This document shows positions 45,963 through 54,871 of a DNA stretch of 64,000 nucleotides, piece after piece. The notes below the pieces were generated by a model. The model ran no database searches. It was not told the DNA's origin and was given only the letters and a program-made list of their open reading frames with translations. Source of the DNA: Cryobacterium sp. SO1 (lineage in GTDB: Bacteria; Actinomycetota; Actinomycetes; Actinomycetales; Microbacteriaceae). Both the position numbers and the translations under genes were made by a program. The first letter of the stretch is position 1. Each line of letters starts with the position of its first letter. The DNA is taken from assembly GCF_004210215.2 (NCBI RefSeq), contig NZ_CP067394.1, positions 3,782,001-3,846,000 of the forward strand, written 5' to 3'.

Positions 45963-46834
45963 CCCGAGTAGCGAACTACGTGGTGGCCTACGAAGCCACC
46001 GCCCAGGGCCGCGAGGCCCTCGAGCTGGGCATCGCAATGGCCAGGATCACGGCGGCCGAACTGCGCATCTGCCTGGTGCTGCAGCGCCTCACCGCCGCTC
46101 CCGCGAAGATCCACGCCGCCAGCGGCGACTTCGAGGTTCTCCTGGCGGACCAGGCCAAGAAGTGGCTCGACCAGGCCGCCGGCTGGGTACCGGCTGACAT
46201 CACGGCCACGACGCACATGCTCTGGGCCGACTCCACCTCTGAGGGATTGATCCAGGCCGCCGCGGACCTCGACTCCGACCGGATCGTGGTGGGCGCCGCC
46301 CGTGGTGGTCTGTTCAACAGGTTCACCATCGGCAGCGTCGCCAATGCGCTGCTGCACGCCTCGCCGGTGCCCGTGGCGCTCGCGCCACACGGCTACCACG
46401 CCCCCGCCCAGTTGACCCGCATCACCTGCGCCATCGGCACCCGGCCGGGCTGGGAGACCCTGCTCGACTCCCTGGTTGCGTTCACCGACGGCCTGGGCAT
46501 TGAACTGCGCTTCGTGACCCTGGTGGAGGTCGACGCGGCCAGGGAGAAGCACTCGCCGACCGCCGCCGGCAGCACCGCCCACCTCGACGCCGTGCTCGCC
46601 TACTACGAGCGGCACTCGACCAGCCACGGCATCATCACCACGGAGGTCGGCACCGGCAAGAGCGTCGAGGACGCCGTCGAGGCGCTCGACTGGCGCCCGG
46701 ACGAACTCGCCTTCGTCGGCTCCAGCCGGTTGGCCGCGCCGCGCACGATCTTCCTCGGCATCACCGCGCACCGGATGCTGCACGCCCTGCCGGTTCCCCT
46801 CATCGTGGTTCCGACCTCCCCCGCCCGCAGCTAA
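45959..46834 (+). CDS. Tandem universal stress protein in the amine operon
   Basis: 291-residue protein made of two Usp domains (about 1-140 and 150-290). The first domain keeps an ATP-loop-like sequence, VVGAARGGLFNRFTIGSVANALL, near residue 103; the second has VGSSRLAAPRTIFLGITAHRML near 255. The GTG overlaps the amine oxidase stop by four bases, so it is made with that enzyme. Usp proteins embedded in catabolic operons beside amino-acid or amine transporters are seen elsewhere; here it may tune the transporter or respond to the hydrogen peroxide produced, but that is speculation. Confidence 0.87.
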   Translation: MTRVANYVVAYEATAQGREALELGIAMARITAAELRICLVLQRLTAAPAKIHAASGDFEVLLADQAKKWLDQAAGWVPADITATTHMLWADSTSEGLIQAAADLDSDRIVVGAARGGLFNRFTIGSVANALLHASPVPVALAPHGYHAPAQLTRITCAIGTRPGWETLLDSLVAFTDGLGIELRFVTLVEVDAAREKHSPTAAGSTAHLDAVLAYYERHSTSHGIITTEVGTGKSVEDAVEALDWRPDELAFVGSSRLAAPRTIFLGITAHRMLHALPVPLIVVPTSPARS

Positions 46835-46879
46835 CCCGCCGATTTCGACGCGCAGCCGATCCGATCAAAGGACAGGTCC

Positions 46880-48424
46880 ATGGCACAGTCATCCGCATCC
46901 GGCGCCACGCCGGACACCACATCGACCAGCGCGGGCGGGCTTTCCGCAAAGGGACTGAGCGCCGGTTCGGTCGGTCTGCTCGGCGCCACCGTGATCGGTA
47001 TTTCCTGCATCGCCCCGGCCTACACCCTCACGGCCTCGCTCGGCCCCACCGTCGCCGCTGTAGGCACCCAGATGCCGGGCATTTTCCTGGTCGGGTTCAT
47101 CCCGATGCTGCTCGTGGCGCTCGGCTACCGCGAACTCAACAACGCCATGCCCGATGCCGGCACCTCGTTCACCTGGGCGACCCGGGCGTTCGGGCCGTGG
47201 CTGGGCTGGATGGGCGGCTGGGGTCTGATCGTTGCCACGGTGGTGGTGTTGTCCAATCTCGCCGGGGTGGCGGTGGACTTCTTCTACCTGATGCTCGCGC
47301 AGCTGTTCGACAACCCCTCCCTGGCCGACCTGGCCGGCAACGCCTGGATCAACATCTTCACCTGTCTGGTCTTCATGGTTCTCGCCTGTTACGTGTCCTA
47401 CCGGGGCATGGAGGCCACCAAGATGGTGCAGTACGTGCTCGTGGCGTTCCAACTGCTCGTTTTGGTCTGGTTCAGCGTTGCGGCGCTCGTGCATTTCTCC
47501 GACGGCACCGCGTTCGACGCGCTGGGCTTCAGCGCCAGCTGGTTCAACCCGTTCCTGACCCCGTCGTTCTCGGCGTTCGCCGCCGGGGTGTCGCTGTCGA
47601 TCTTCATCTACTGGGGCTGGGACGTCACCCTCACCATGAACGAGGAGACCAAGGACCCTGAGCGCACACCGGGCCGGGCGGCCACCCTCACGGTGGGACT
47701 CATCTTCGTGCTGTACATCCTGGTCGCGGTCTCGGCGCTGATGTTCTCCGGGGTCGGCACCGGCGAGTTCGGCCTGGGGAACGAAGATATCCAGGGCAAC
47801 GTCTTCGCCGCGCTGGCGGGGCCGGTGATGGGCCCGTTCGCGATCCTGATGTCGCTGGCCGTGCTGTCCAGCTCGGCCGCGTCGCTGCAGTCCACCTTCG
47901 TGGGGCCGGCGCGCACGATGCTCTCGATGGGTCACTACCGGGCCTTCCCCAAGCGGTTCGCCGCGATCAGCCCGCGGTTCAAGTCGCCCGGCTTCGCCAC
48001 CGTGATCGCCGGCGTGGTGGCCTGGGGCTTCTACGCGGTGATGCGGGTGCTGAGCACCGATGTGCTCACCGACACCATCCTCACCCTGGGCATCATGATC
48101 TGCTTCTACTACGGCGTCACCGCGTTCGCCTGCGTCTGGTTCTTCCGCCGGGAGGCGTTCTCCAGCACCCGGGCGTTCCTGCTCAAGCTGCTGGCGCCGC
48201 TTCTGGGCGGCATCATCCTCGCGGTGATCTTCGCCACCACCCTGATCGACAGCACCAACCCCGACTACGGCAGCGGCTCGGAGATCGGCGGGGTCGGCCT
48301 GGTGTTCATCCTCGCGATGGTGCTCTTCCTCACCGGCATCGTGCTGATGCTCATCATGCGCAGGGTCGACCCGGCGTTCTTCCAGGGCAAGACACTCACC
48401 AAGGGCACCTCGCGCGACCAGTAG
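46880..48424 (+). CDS. APC-family amine/amino acid permease
   Basis: Secondary transporter of the amino acid-polyamine-organocation superfamily, 514 residues and about 12 membrane segments. The TM1 region VGLLGATVIGISCIAPAYTL near residue 33 has the backbone-binding glycine cluster, and the loop MNEETKDPERTPGRAA near 253 is typical of APC amine permeases. Last gene of the operon with the aldehyde dehydrogenase, amine oxidase and stress protein; it most likely imports the amine substrate (for example a mono- or diamine). AAAGGACAG precedes the ATG. It ends 3 bases before the convergent MerR gene. Confidence 0.9.
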   Translation: MAQSSASGATPDTTSTSAGGLSAKGLSAGSVGLLGATVIGISCIAPAYTLTASLGPTVAAVGTQMPGIFLVGFIPMLLVALGYRELNNAMPDAGTSFTWATRAFGPWLGWMGGWGLIVATVVVLSNLAGVAVDFFYLMLAQLFDNPSLADLAGNAWINIFTCLVFMVLACYVSYRGMEATKMVQYVLVAFQLLVLVWFSVAALVHFSDGTAFDALGFSASWFNPFLTPSFSAFAAGVSLSIFIYWGWDVTLTMNEETKDPERTPGRAATLTVGLIFVLYILVAVSALMFSGVGTGEFGLGNEDIQGNVFAALAGPVMGPFAILMSLAVLSSSAASLQSTFVGPARTMLSMGHYRAFPKRFAAISPRFKSPGFATVIAGVVAWGFYAVMRVLSTDVLTDTILTLGIMICFYYGVTAFACVWFFRREAFSSTRAFLLKLLAPLLGGIILAVIFATTLIDSTNPDYGSGSEIGGVGLVFILAMVLFLTGIVLMLIMRRVDPAFFQGKTLTKGTSRDQ

Positions 48425-48427
48425 CCC

Positions 48428-49177
48428 TCAGCCGAGCTTCTCGGTCAGGCGTGCCAGCACCGCGCGCTGGGCAGGGTTGAGCGTGTCGGCCTGATAAGCG
48501 TCGAGGAGGGCGGTGGCCGCCGCCTCGTCGAGGAAGGCGAAGCCGGGGGCGGCACTGAGTTCCGTGGTGAGCGGAGCAAAGAAGCCGTCGAAATCGGTGA
48601 CGAGGCCTTCGATCACCGGCTCGGTCGCATCCGCGGGCAACAGATCGAATCGGGTGGCGAGCCGGGCGGTATCGTCCTGGAGGTGGGTTTCGGAGACGCG
48701 GTCGTAGACCTCGACCAGCCGATCCATGCCCGGCTCCCCCACCAGGTGAGCGAGCAGGAGCACCTGGTCCCGGTCCATCCTGGTCATCGCCGGCGACACT
48801 CCCAACCCGGCGAACATCGCCATGGCCCTGGCCAGTCGGGGCGGGAAATCGGCGGCGCCCCCGTTGTCCCTGATCAACCGGATGAGGGTTTTCTGAGCCT
48901 GCAGCCTCCCGATCTGAGCGTCGACGTCGGTCTCGAGTTGGCTGAGCATCGAGGCCTGGTCGGCCGGATCGGCCTCGAACATGGCGGGCATCTGGTCGAG
49001 GGGGATGCCGAGCGCGGCCAGCCGTTTGATCCGCAGCAGGCGCACCAGATCGTGCACCGTGTAGTCGCGGTAGCCGTTCCGGGTACGCGGCGGCTCCGGA
49101 AGCACGCCGACCTGGTGGTAGTGGCGCAGGGCGCGCACGCTCACCTGGGCGAGCGTGGCGAGGTCATGGCTTTTCAT
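48428..49177 (-). CDS. MerR-family regulator overlapping an MFS transporter gene
   Basis: 249-residue regulator. The MerR helix-turn-helix is at residues 1-70 (VSVRALRHYHQVGVLPEPPRTRNGYRDY), followed by a coiled-coil (about 75-110) and a C-terminal domain of unknown type that lacks TipA or GyrI signatures, resembling MerR regulators with a transcriptional-activator ligand domain. It overlaps the 3' end of the MFS gene by 14 bases on the same strand, so it is co-transcribed behind the transporter and presumably controls it. The expected MerR operator would be upstream of the MFS gene; that region contains TTGACC facing the gene but no convincing palindrome. Confidence 0.85.
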   Translation of the reverse strand: MKSHDLATLAQVSVRALRHYHQVGVLPEPPRTRNGYRDYTVHDLVRLLRIKRLAALGIPLDQMPAMFEADPADQASMLSQLETDVDAQIGRLQAQKTLIRLIRDNGGAADFPPRLARAMAMFAGLGVSPAMTRMDRDQVLLLAHLVGEPGMDRLVEVYDRVSETHLQDDTARLATRFDLLPADATEPVIEGLVTDFDGFFAPLTTELSAAPGFAFLDEAAATALLDAYQADTLNPAQRAVLARLTEKLG

Positions 49178-50444
49178 CGACCAGGGTTTCTTCCTTCTGG
49201 GGTGCGGGTGCGGGCTCGGGTGGCGTTGCCTCCAGGGTACGCAGCGCGGGCGCGATCAGGGCGAGAATGGCGGCCACCAGCCACACCGCGGCCACGCCGA
49301 TGCCGGCCGCGCGCAGGCCGAACTGCTCACCGGCCAGGGCAACCGCCACCATGCCGAGCGGGGCGGCGATCATCATCAGAGAGTTCTGGGTACCCATGAT
49401 GCGGCCGCGCATCTGCTCGGGGATGCCCTCGAGCATCAGCACCCCGATCAGGCTGGAGAACAGCCCAGACGACAGCCCGAACAGGAACGCGCCGCCGAAG
49501 AGCACCGGCAGCACCGGCAACACGGCGACGACGCCGATGCCGGCCACCGTGCCGACCAGCCCCACGACGAACCAGCCGCGGCGCCTGCCCCTGGCGCCGA
49601 AGACGGCGTAGAGGCTGCCGCCCACGATGGTGCCCGCGGCGATGGCCGTGAGCACGAAGCCGAGCAGTCCCGGCTTGTTGATGAAGGCGAAGTGCGCGGG
49701 CAGCAGCATGCCCTGTAGCGCGGTCAGCACGGCGACCATCGCCAGGCTGAGCAGTGTGACCGCCCGCAGGGCGCGGTTGCTCTGGAACAGCACCCGCCAC
49801 CCGGCCAGCAGCTGCGCCCAGACCGACAGCCCGGCGAGGGGATTCTGGTCGCGCCGCTGCGGGGACGGTAGCTGCGCGCCGACGCCGCGCGGAATGAGCA
49901 GTGTCAGCAGTGCGGCCGCCAGGGAGGTGGCGGCGGTGATCCAGAGCACCGTCGACCCCTCGAAGAGCACCATCAGGGTGCCGGCGGCGGCAGGCCCGAC
50001 GATGATCACCAGGGCGGCCAGGCTTTCGCGCAGGCCGATGAGCCTCTCGGCCGTGAGGGTGGAGTGGCGCAGGATCGCCGGGAGCATCGCCTCCCTCGCC
50101 GTCATGCCGGGCACGTCGCCGAACGCGCCCAGGATGCCGAACAGGATGAACCAGCCCAGGTCGAGCCCGGTGATCAGGTCCACGATCGGCAGGGCGGCGA
50201 TGGATGCTGCCGAGATCAGGTCGGCCACGACCGAGGAGGTGCGCCGGTTGACTCTGTCTATCACGACGCCCGCGAACAGGCCGGCCAGGAAGGCCGGAAG
50301 AGCGGTCGCGGCCACCAGGACGCCCGTGGACAGCAGACTGCCGGTGAGCTGGAGCACGATCCGGGGGAACACGACGGCGGCGATCGAGTTGCCCAGCAGG
50401 GACAGGGTGTACGACGCAAGGTACAGCACGGGAACGGGTCTCAT
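49164..50444 (-). CDS. MFS transporter
   Basis: Major facilitator superfamily protein with about 12 membrane segments (426 residues), most similar in layout to the enterobactin-exporter/macrolide-efflux group (EntS/MefA-like). It opens RPVPVLYLASYTLSLLGNSIAAVVFPRIV and has the motif GVVIDRVNRRTSS near residue 60, where MFS proteins carry GxxxDRxxRR between segments 2 and 3. Probably a drug or metabolite exporter. ATG 50444 was chosen over a TTG four codons upstream. It is co-transcribed with the overlapping MerR gene. Confidence 0.88.
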   Translation of the reverse strand: MRPVPVLYLASYTLSLLGNSIAAVVFPRIVLQLTGSLLSTGVLVAATALPAFLAGLFAGVVIDRVNRRTSSVVADLISAASIAALPIVDLITGLDLGWFILFGILGAFGDVPGMTAREAMLPAILRHSTLTAERLIGLRESLAALVIIVGPAAAGTLMVLFEGSTVLWITAATSLAAALLTLLIPRGVGAQLPSPQRRDQNPLAGLSVWAQLLAGWRVLFQSNRALRAVTLLSLAMVAVLTALQGMLLPAHFAFINKPGLLGFVLTAIAAGTIVGGSLYAVFGARGRRRGWFVVGLVGTVAGIGVVAVLPVLPVLFGGAFLFGLSSGLFSSLIGVLMLEGIPEQMRGRIMGTQNSLMMIAAPLGMVAVALAGEQFGLRAAGIGVAAVWLVAAILALIAPALRTLEATPPEPAPAPQKEETLVDEKP

Positions 50445-50651
50445 GGTGCCAGTCAAAACTATGACGCTACGAAGGGGTCAAGCCCGGTTCCATCCGCCCC
50501 CCCCCTGAACGCACTCTCAGGCGCCGGCGCCTCGAAGACAGCTCCTGGTTGTTTGCCTTTCACCTTGAATTCGTACACTCCCCAGTGATCCGTCCCGTGC
50601 GGGTGCGCTCCGGGCTCCAACAACTTGTGTCTGTCGAAAGTGGTGTGTGCG

Positions 50652-51965
50652 ATGTCGTATTTCGTCGAGCTGGTCGATCACCGCCTGACCAGGCTGCTCA
50701 CCCCGGCCAGACGGGATTGGCTGCGAAGCCCCCGCACGCTGTTGCTGGGCTTCCTCGGGTTGCACGTGCTCTTCCTGTTCGCGCTGCTGCCCACCATCCT
50801 CACCGGCAGGGTGCTGGGCGACCTGCCGCTCTATCGGGTCTGGGCCGAGCAGGCCCTGGTGAACAACGTGTGGCAGGGCATCGACGTTGAGTGGGTGTAC
50901 CCCATCGGCGCGATCGTGCCGATCGTGCTGGCGGATGCCGCCGGCCCGCTGCTCTACCAACTGCTCTGGTTCGTGCTGACCATGGCGCTGAACGGCGCGG
51001 CCATCGGCATCCTCACCGATTGGGGTCGCGATCGGGCCGGCTACCGGGCGGCCTGGTTCTGGTTGGCGTTCAGCCTGGTGCTCAGCCCGGTGGGGCTGCT
51101 GCGCCTCGAGGGTCTCAGCGCCCCGTTGGTGATCATGGGGCTGGTGCTCGTGGCCCGCCGACCCATCGTGGCCGCTGCCCTGCTGACCGCGGCGACCTGG
51201 ATCAAGGTCTGGCCGGCCGCGGTGATGCTCGCCGTCGTGGCGGCCAGTCGCCGCCGGGTGAGCGTGCTGATCACCGGCGGACTGATCACGGCCGGCATCG
51301 CCGCCGCCGTCTGGGCCGCGGGCGGCTTGCGCTTTCTCACCGGCTTCGTCACCATGCAGTCCGACCGGGCCCTGCAGCTCGAGGCGCCGGTGACCACCCC
51401 GTGGGTGTGGCTGGCCGCGATGGGCCAGTATGGCACCACGGTTTACCAGAACCACGCCATCGCCACCCGCGAAGTGAGCGGGCCGGGCGCCGCGTTCGCG
51501 GCCGCCGCGATGACACCGCTGATGTTCCTGGTCATCTCGGGCATCTTCGTGCTGCTCCTGGTGGCGCTGCGGCGCAGCCGTGACCACGCCCAGTTGGTGC
51601 TGATGGGGGCGGTGGCGCTGGTCACCACGTTCGTGGTGCTCAACAAGGTGGGCTCCCCGCAGTACATGCTCTGGATCGCCCCGGTCGTTGCCGTCGGAGT
51701 GGCCCACGATTGGACGCGCTGGCGGGCTCCGGCGTACCTCACCCTCGTGATCGGCGGCTTGACCACGCTGATCTTCCCGATCTTCTACCTGCCGCTGGTG
51801 CACGGGGATGCCGGTGCGATCCTGGTGCTCACTCTGCGGAACGCTCTGCTCCTGGTGCTGCTCGGCTGGTCGGTGCTGGCCCTCTGGCGGGCGGCGTTCG
51901 CGAGCTCCCCGGCATCCGTTTCGGTGCGGCAGCGCGCCGGTTCACGCGGCCTGGCGGCCAACTGA
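50652..51965 (+). CDS. GT87-like (DUF2029) polytopic membrane glycosyltransferase
   Basis: 437-residue membrane protein with 10 or more hydrophobic segments, resembling the DUF2029/GT87 family of polyprenol-phosphate-mannose-dependent mannosyltransferases acting on envelope glycans on the outer side of the membrane. The extracellular first loop contains GRVLGDLPLYRVWAEQA with a conserved Asp where these enzymes bear the catalytic base, and the AATWIKVWPA segment near residue 190 corresponds to the family's ALAxxxKxxP. The glycan acceptor is unknown. The ATG has no strong ribosome site; a GTG nine codons upstream is an alternative. Upstream are 207 bases shared with the divergent MFS gene, including a run of nine C (50497-50505). 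Confidence 0.75.
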   Translation: MSYFVELVDHRLTRLLTPARRDWLRSPRTLLLGFLGLHVLFLFALLPTILTGRVLGDLPLYRVWAEQALVNNVWQGIDVEWVYPIGAIVPIVLADAAGPLLYQLLWFVLTMALNGAAIGILTDWGRDRAGYRAAWFWLAFSLVLSPVGLLRLEGLSAPLVIMGLVLVARRPIVAAALLTAATWIKVWPAAVMLAVVAASRRRVSVLITGGLITAGIAAAVWAAGGLRFLTGFVTMQSDRALQLEAPVTTPWVWLAAMGQYGTTVYQNHAIATREVSGPGAAFAAAAMTPLMFLVISGIFVLLLVALRRSRDHAQLVLMGAVALVTTFVVLNKVGSPQYMLWIAPVVAVGVAHDWTRWRAPAYLTLVIGGLTTLIFPIFYLPLVHGDAGAILVLTLRNALLLVLLGWSVLALWRAAFASSPASVSVRQRAGSRGLAAN

Positions 51966-52013
51966 CGGCACCCGTTTGCGGGGCGGACCGACCGCACACG
52001 GCAGAATGGGGAG

Positions 52014-52625
52014 GTGACTGCTACAACGACCTTCGCCCTCGTCCGCCACGGCCAGACCGATTGGAACGCCGCCGGGCGCATCCAGGGGGCCACCGATGTG
52101 CCCCTGAACGACGTGGGTCGCGGCCAGGCCACCGAGGCCGTGGAGCCGCTCTCACAGTTCGAATGGGACTTCGTTGTGGCGTCCCCGCTCTCCCGGGCGG
52201 CCGAGACGGCCGACATCATCGCGGTGGACCTCGGCCTGGAGGTCACCCGCCACCTGCCCGGTCTGGTCGAGCGCAACTACGGACCGGCCGAGGGGCTCTC
52301 CGCCGGAGCGAAGCTCGACGCGCTGCGGATCGAGGGCAGCTACGGCACCTTCCGCGGCGCCGAGCCCGAGCTCAGCGTGTCCGACCGCGGCCTGGGCGCA
52401 CTCCGCCTGCTCGCCGAGGACTACCCGGGCGCCCGCATCATCGTCGTGTGCCACGGCACCCTCATCCGCCTGAGCCTGATGGCCGCCCTGGAGCGAGACA
52501 TCCCGCCGATTCTGAACGCCGGCATGTCGGTGGTGCAGTTCAGCCCCGAGGCCGGCTGGACCGCCTCGGTCATCAACAACGAGGTCCTTGTGGACGACGC
52601 CCTGGACGCGGTCGCCGCCCTGTAG
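52014..52625 (+). CDS. Histidine phosphatase family protein (phosphoglycerate-mutase-like)
   Basis: 203-residue phosphatase of the branch-1 histidine phosphatases. The catalytic loop ALVRHGQTDWN near residue 9 holds the phosphorylated His, the proton donor is in LVERNYGPAEGLS near 83, and the second catalytic His is in VVCHGTLIRL near 148. This set is found in cofactor-dependent phosphoglycerate mutase and alpha-ribazole phosphatase relatives; the lack of the mutase-specific lid suggests a phosphatase. GTG start. Single gene, 48 bases after the GT87-like gene, possibly in its transcript. Confidence 0.88.
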   Translation: MTATTTFALVRHGQTDWNAAGRIQGATDVPLNDVGRGQATEAVEPLSQFEWDFVVASPLSRAAETADIIAVDLGLEVTRHLPGLVERNYGPAEGLSAGAKLDALRIEGSYGTFRGAEPELSVSDRGLGALRLLAEDYPGARIIVVCHGTLIRLSLMAALERDIPPILNAGMSVVQFSPEAGWTASVINNEVLVDDALDAVAAL

Positions 52626-52680
52626 CCGCCCGGCGCCTGGCGCTTGGCCCTTGGCGCCGTAACCGCGAACCCGTCGGTCG

Positions 52681-52733
52681 AGCCATCTCGTGGGCAAGCC
52701 ATCTCGTCAGTCCAGCCATCTCGTTGGTCGAGT
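52681..52733. repeat. Three degenerate copies of AGCCATCTCGT
   Basis: Units of 16-17 bases starting AGCCATCTCG, followed by GGTCGAGTTTGTCGA, a sequence resembling dispersed intergenic repeats of Microbacteriaceae. They occupy the 243-base spacer between the phosphatase and the HNH gene. No coding function seen. Confidence 0.6.
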
Positions 52734-52822
52734 TTGTCGACGCCGTGCTGAGCGTGTCGAAGTAGACCCCGGGAGCCGACCTTGCAACTCGCAGAAATCT
52801 CTGAAACTGCCCTGTGCAAAAC

Positions 52823-52852
52823 TTGACATTTCTTCACATTTGTCTGTGATTC
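52823..52852 (+). promoter_or_regulatory. Candidate promoter of the second DUF222-HNH gene
   Basis: An exact TTGACA -35 box (52823-52828) with TGATTC 18 bases later, in an AT-rich island that stands out in this genome, 17 bases before the ATG. The -10 match is weak. Confidence 0.45.
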
Positions 52853-52868
52853 GTGAGAGAATGGGGTT

Positions 52869-54812
52869 ATGGACGACGAGCTACTTGGCTCCACCGCACC
52901 GACGGAAACTCCTCCCGCCGGCCCGAATCTCCACGACTGGAACACCGCTCTGGCCGCTCCGGCGCCGGATCTCACTGGGCTGGATAGCACTGGGCTGGAT
53001 AGCACTGGGCTGGATGCCACTGGGCTGGATGTCACTGTCCGAGACGCCGCCAGCCTAGGCGGCAGCACCGACATGGGGGTCGGTAGTGCGGGTCGCACGC
53101 GAGCCCGGAGTTCCCGCGGAACCCACCCCGGTCAGTCGCGGAGTGGCCCGAGCGTGGGGCAGCCCGTGTGGCGGGATCCGGCCGAACTTCCCGGGGTGCT
53201 GCGCGCGTATGCCGGGGTATTCGGTGACAAACTCCGGGTCCTCGAAGACGCCGCGGGGATGGTGCAGGCCGTGCTGGCGTCGATCGACCTGGACGCTCTC
53301 AGCGACGCGGAGGTGGTGGCGTTCACCCAGATGGTCGAACACGCCGGGCGTCCCGTGGACGCGGCGCGGATCGGTGCGGCGACCGTGGTCGGCTACCGGT
53401 CCCGGCCCGGGCTGGGCCGGGACTCGATGGCCTGGCGGTTGGGCGCGTCACACCAAAACGACCTGCTCACCCGACTGACCCTCGCGTCACGGCAGGAGAT
53501 GAAACGGCGCCTGGCGTTGGGCGAGAAGGTCGCCCCGAGAGTTCTGGGCGGTCAGGTCCTCGAGCCGGAGTTCCCCGCGGTCGCCGCCGCGCTCAATGCC
53601 GGCGAACTCGGGGTAGATGCAGCGGAGGCCATCGTGAAAGGGCTGACCGACTACAAAGTGCACGGCCGCTTCGACGCCGACCAAGCCGACGTCGAATCCG
53701 CCGAGATCACCCTCGTCGAACGGGCCACCGGGTCGGTCTTCGACCGCATCCCCGGCCCTGGCGACCCGAAAACCGGGACGGACTCAGGCCCGGACACCGA
53801 TACAGGCACCGGCACAGGCACCGGCACAGGCACAGGCACAGGCACCGACGCTGAGTCCGGCGCTGACGGTTACCGCACCGGGTTCACCGGTCCGATCCGC
53901 CGGCTCCGTGACTCCGACGGGTTCACCTACCCGGCCGATGACCTCCGACCCCTGGCCGTGCGGATGCAAGCGCTGCTCAACCCCGACGGGCTCGCCCCGA
54001 ACGAGACCACCCTCGAAGCCAGATCGACCCTCTCGTTCGGTGAGCTCACCCGGGGCCTCCACCCGCTCCGCGGTGGCGTGACGCCGGAGTTGAAGGGTGT
54101 GATCCAGAACCTGTTCAACACCTTCCAATCCGCCCGCTCCGCACCCGCCTTCCCCTCCGCCGAGGAACAACGGCGCATCGAGGCCGGAGAGTTGGTGCCG
54201 GGCGAGCTGATCGACGAACGCACCGGCGGCGAAAAGCGCGCCGACATCCTCCGCGGCATCCTGGTCCAGGTCGCCCAAGACCCCCGCACCCCCACCATGG
54301 GCGGCATGCCACCCACCGTGATGGTGCACGTGAACGCGGCCGACCTGCTCAAGCAGGCCGGGGTGGGCTGGATCGACGGGGTCGACGGGCCGATCTCGAT
54401 GAGAACCATCACCCAGATGATCGACAACGGCGGCTTCCAACCCATCTTCTTCGGCAGCACCGGCGCCGTCCTCGGCCTGGGCAGCAAGGCCCGCTGTTTC
54501 AGCCCGATGCAACGCAAAATGATCACCGCCAGAGACGGCGGCTGCATCATCCCGGGCTGCGACTGCCCACCCCAATGGACCGAAGTGCACCACGTCACCC
54601 CCTGGCAAACCGGCGGCAAAACCACCGTGTCCAACGGGGTGCTGCTCTGCTGGTACCACCACCACACCATCACCACCGCCGGATGGAAGATCCGGATGGT
54701 CGCCGGGCTACCCCAGGTGCAAGCACCACCCTGGATCGACCCGACCGGGAAATGGCGCACACCCGAAAAACACCGCGCCCACGACCCCGAAACCCGACGG
54801 CACAACGAGTAG
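52869..54812 (+). CDS. DUF222 / HNH endonuclease-domain protein (second copy)
   Basis: 647-residue member of the actinobacterial DUF222-HNH family. The N-terminus contains four TGLD units (about 36-55) from a 15-base DNA repeat; the DUF222 region covers about 95-480. A central acidic linker has an (TG)n run near residues 312-325 from a hexanucleotide repeat. The HNH domain starts near 550: ARDGGCIIPGCDCPPQWTEV, then HHVTPW with the catalytic HH and CWYHHHTI. The zinc pair is reduced compared with the first copy. The role is unknown; HNH nucleases of this family are widespread and may be domesticated mobile genes. Two in-frame DNA repeats make length variation between strains likely. Confidence 0.88.
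   Translation: MDDELLGSTAPTETPPAGPNLHDWNTALAAPAPDLTGLDSTGLDSTGLDATGLDVTVRDAASLGGSTDMGVGSAGRTRARSSRGTHPGQSRSGPSVGQPVWRDPAELPGVLRAYAGVFGDKLRVLEDAAGMVQAVLASIDLDALSDAEVVAFTQMVEHAGRPVDAARIGAATVVGYRSRPGLGRDSMAWRLGASHQNDLLTRLTLASRQEMKRRLALGEKVAPRVLGGQVLEPEFPAVAAALNAGELGVDAAEAIVKGLTDYKVHGRFDADQADVESAEITLVERATGSVFDRIPGPGDPKTGTDSGPDTDTGTGTGTGTGTGTGTDAESGADGYRTGFTGPIRRLRDSDGFTYPADDLRPLAVRMQALLNPDGLAPNETTLEARSTLSFGELTRGLHPLRGGVTPELKGVIQNLFNTFQSARSAPAFPSAEEQRRIEAGELVPGELIDERTGGEKRADILRGILVQVAQDPRTPTMGGMPPTVMVHVNAADLLKQAGVGWIDGVDGPISMRTITQMIDNGGFQPIFFGSTGAVLGLGSKARCFSPMQRKMITARDGGCIIPGCDCPPQWTEVHHVTPWQTGGKTTVSNGVLLCWYHHHTITTAGWKIRMVAGLPQVQAPPWIDPTGKWRTPEKHRAHDPETRRHNE
52974..53033 (+). repeat. 15-base tandem repeat inside the HNH gene
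   Basis: Four copies of ACTGGGCTGGATAGC with changes only in the last codon, encoding TGLD units. In frame (multiple of three), so copy-number change would leave the gene open. Confidence 0.9.
53802..53843 (+). repeat. Hexanucleotide tandem repeat inside the HNH gene
   Basis: Seven units of ACAGGC or ACCGGC encoding alternating Thr-Gly. An in-frame microsatellite in the linker before the conserved C-terminal half. Confidence 0.88.
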
Positions 54813-54871
54813 ACCCGGCCATGCAGACGCCCAGCCACGCCGCGCACGTGCGTTACCCCGAAAAGGCAGGG

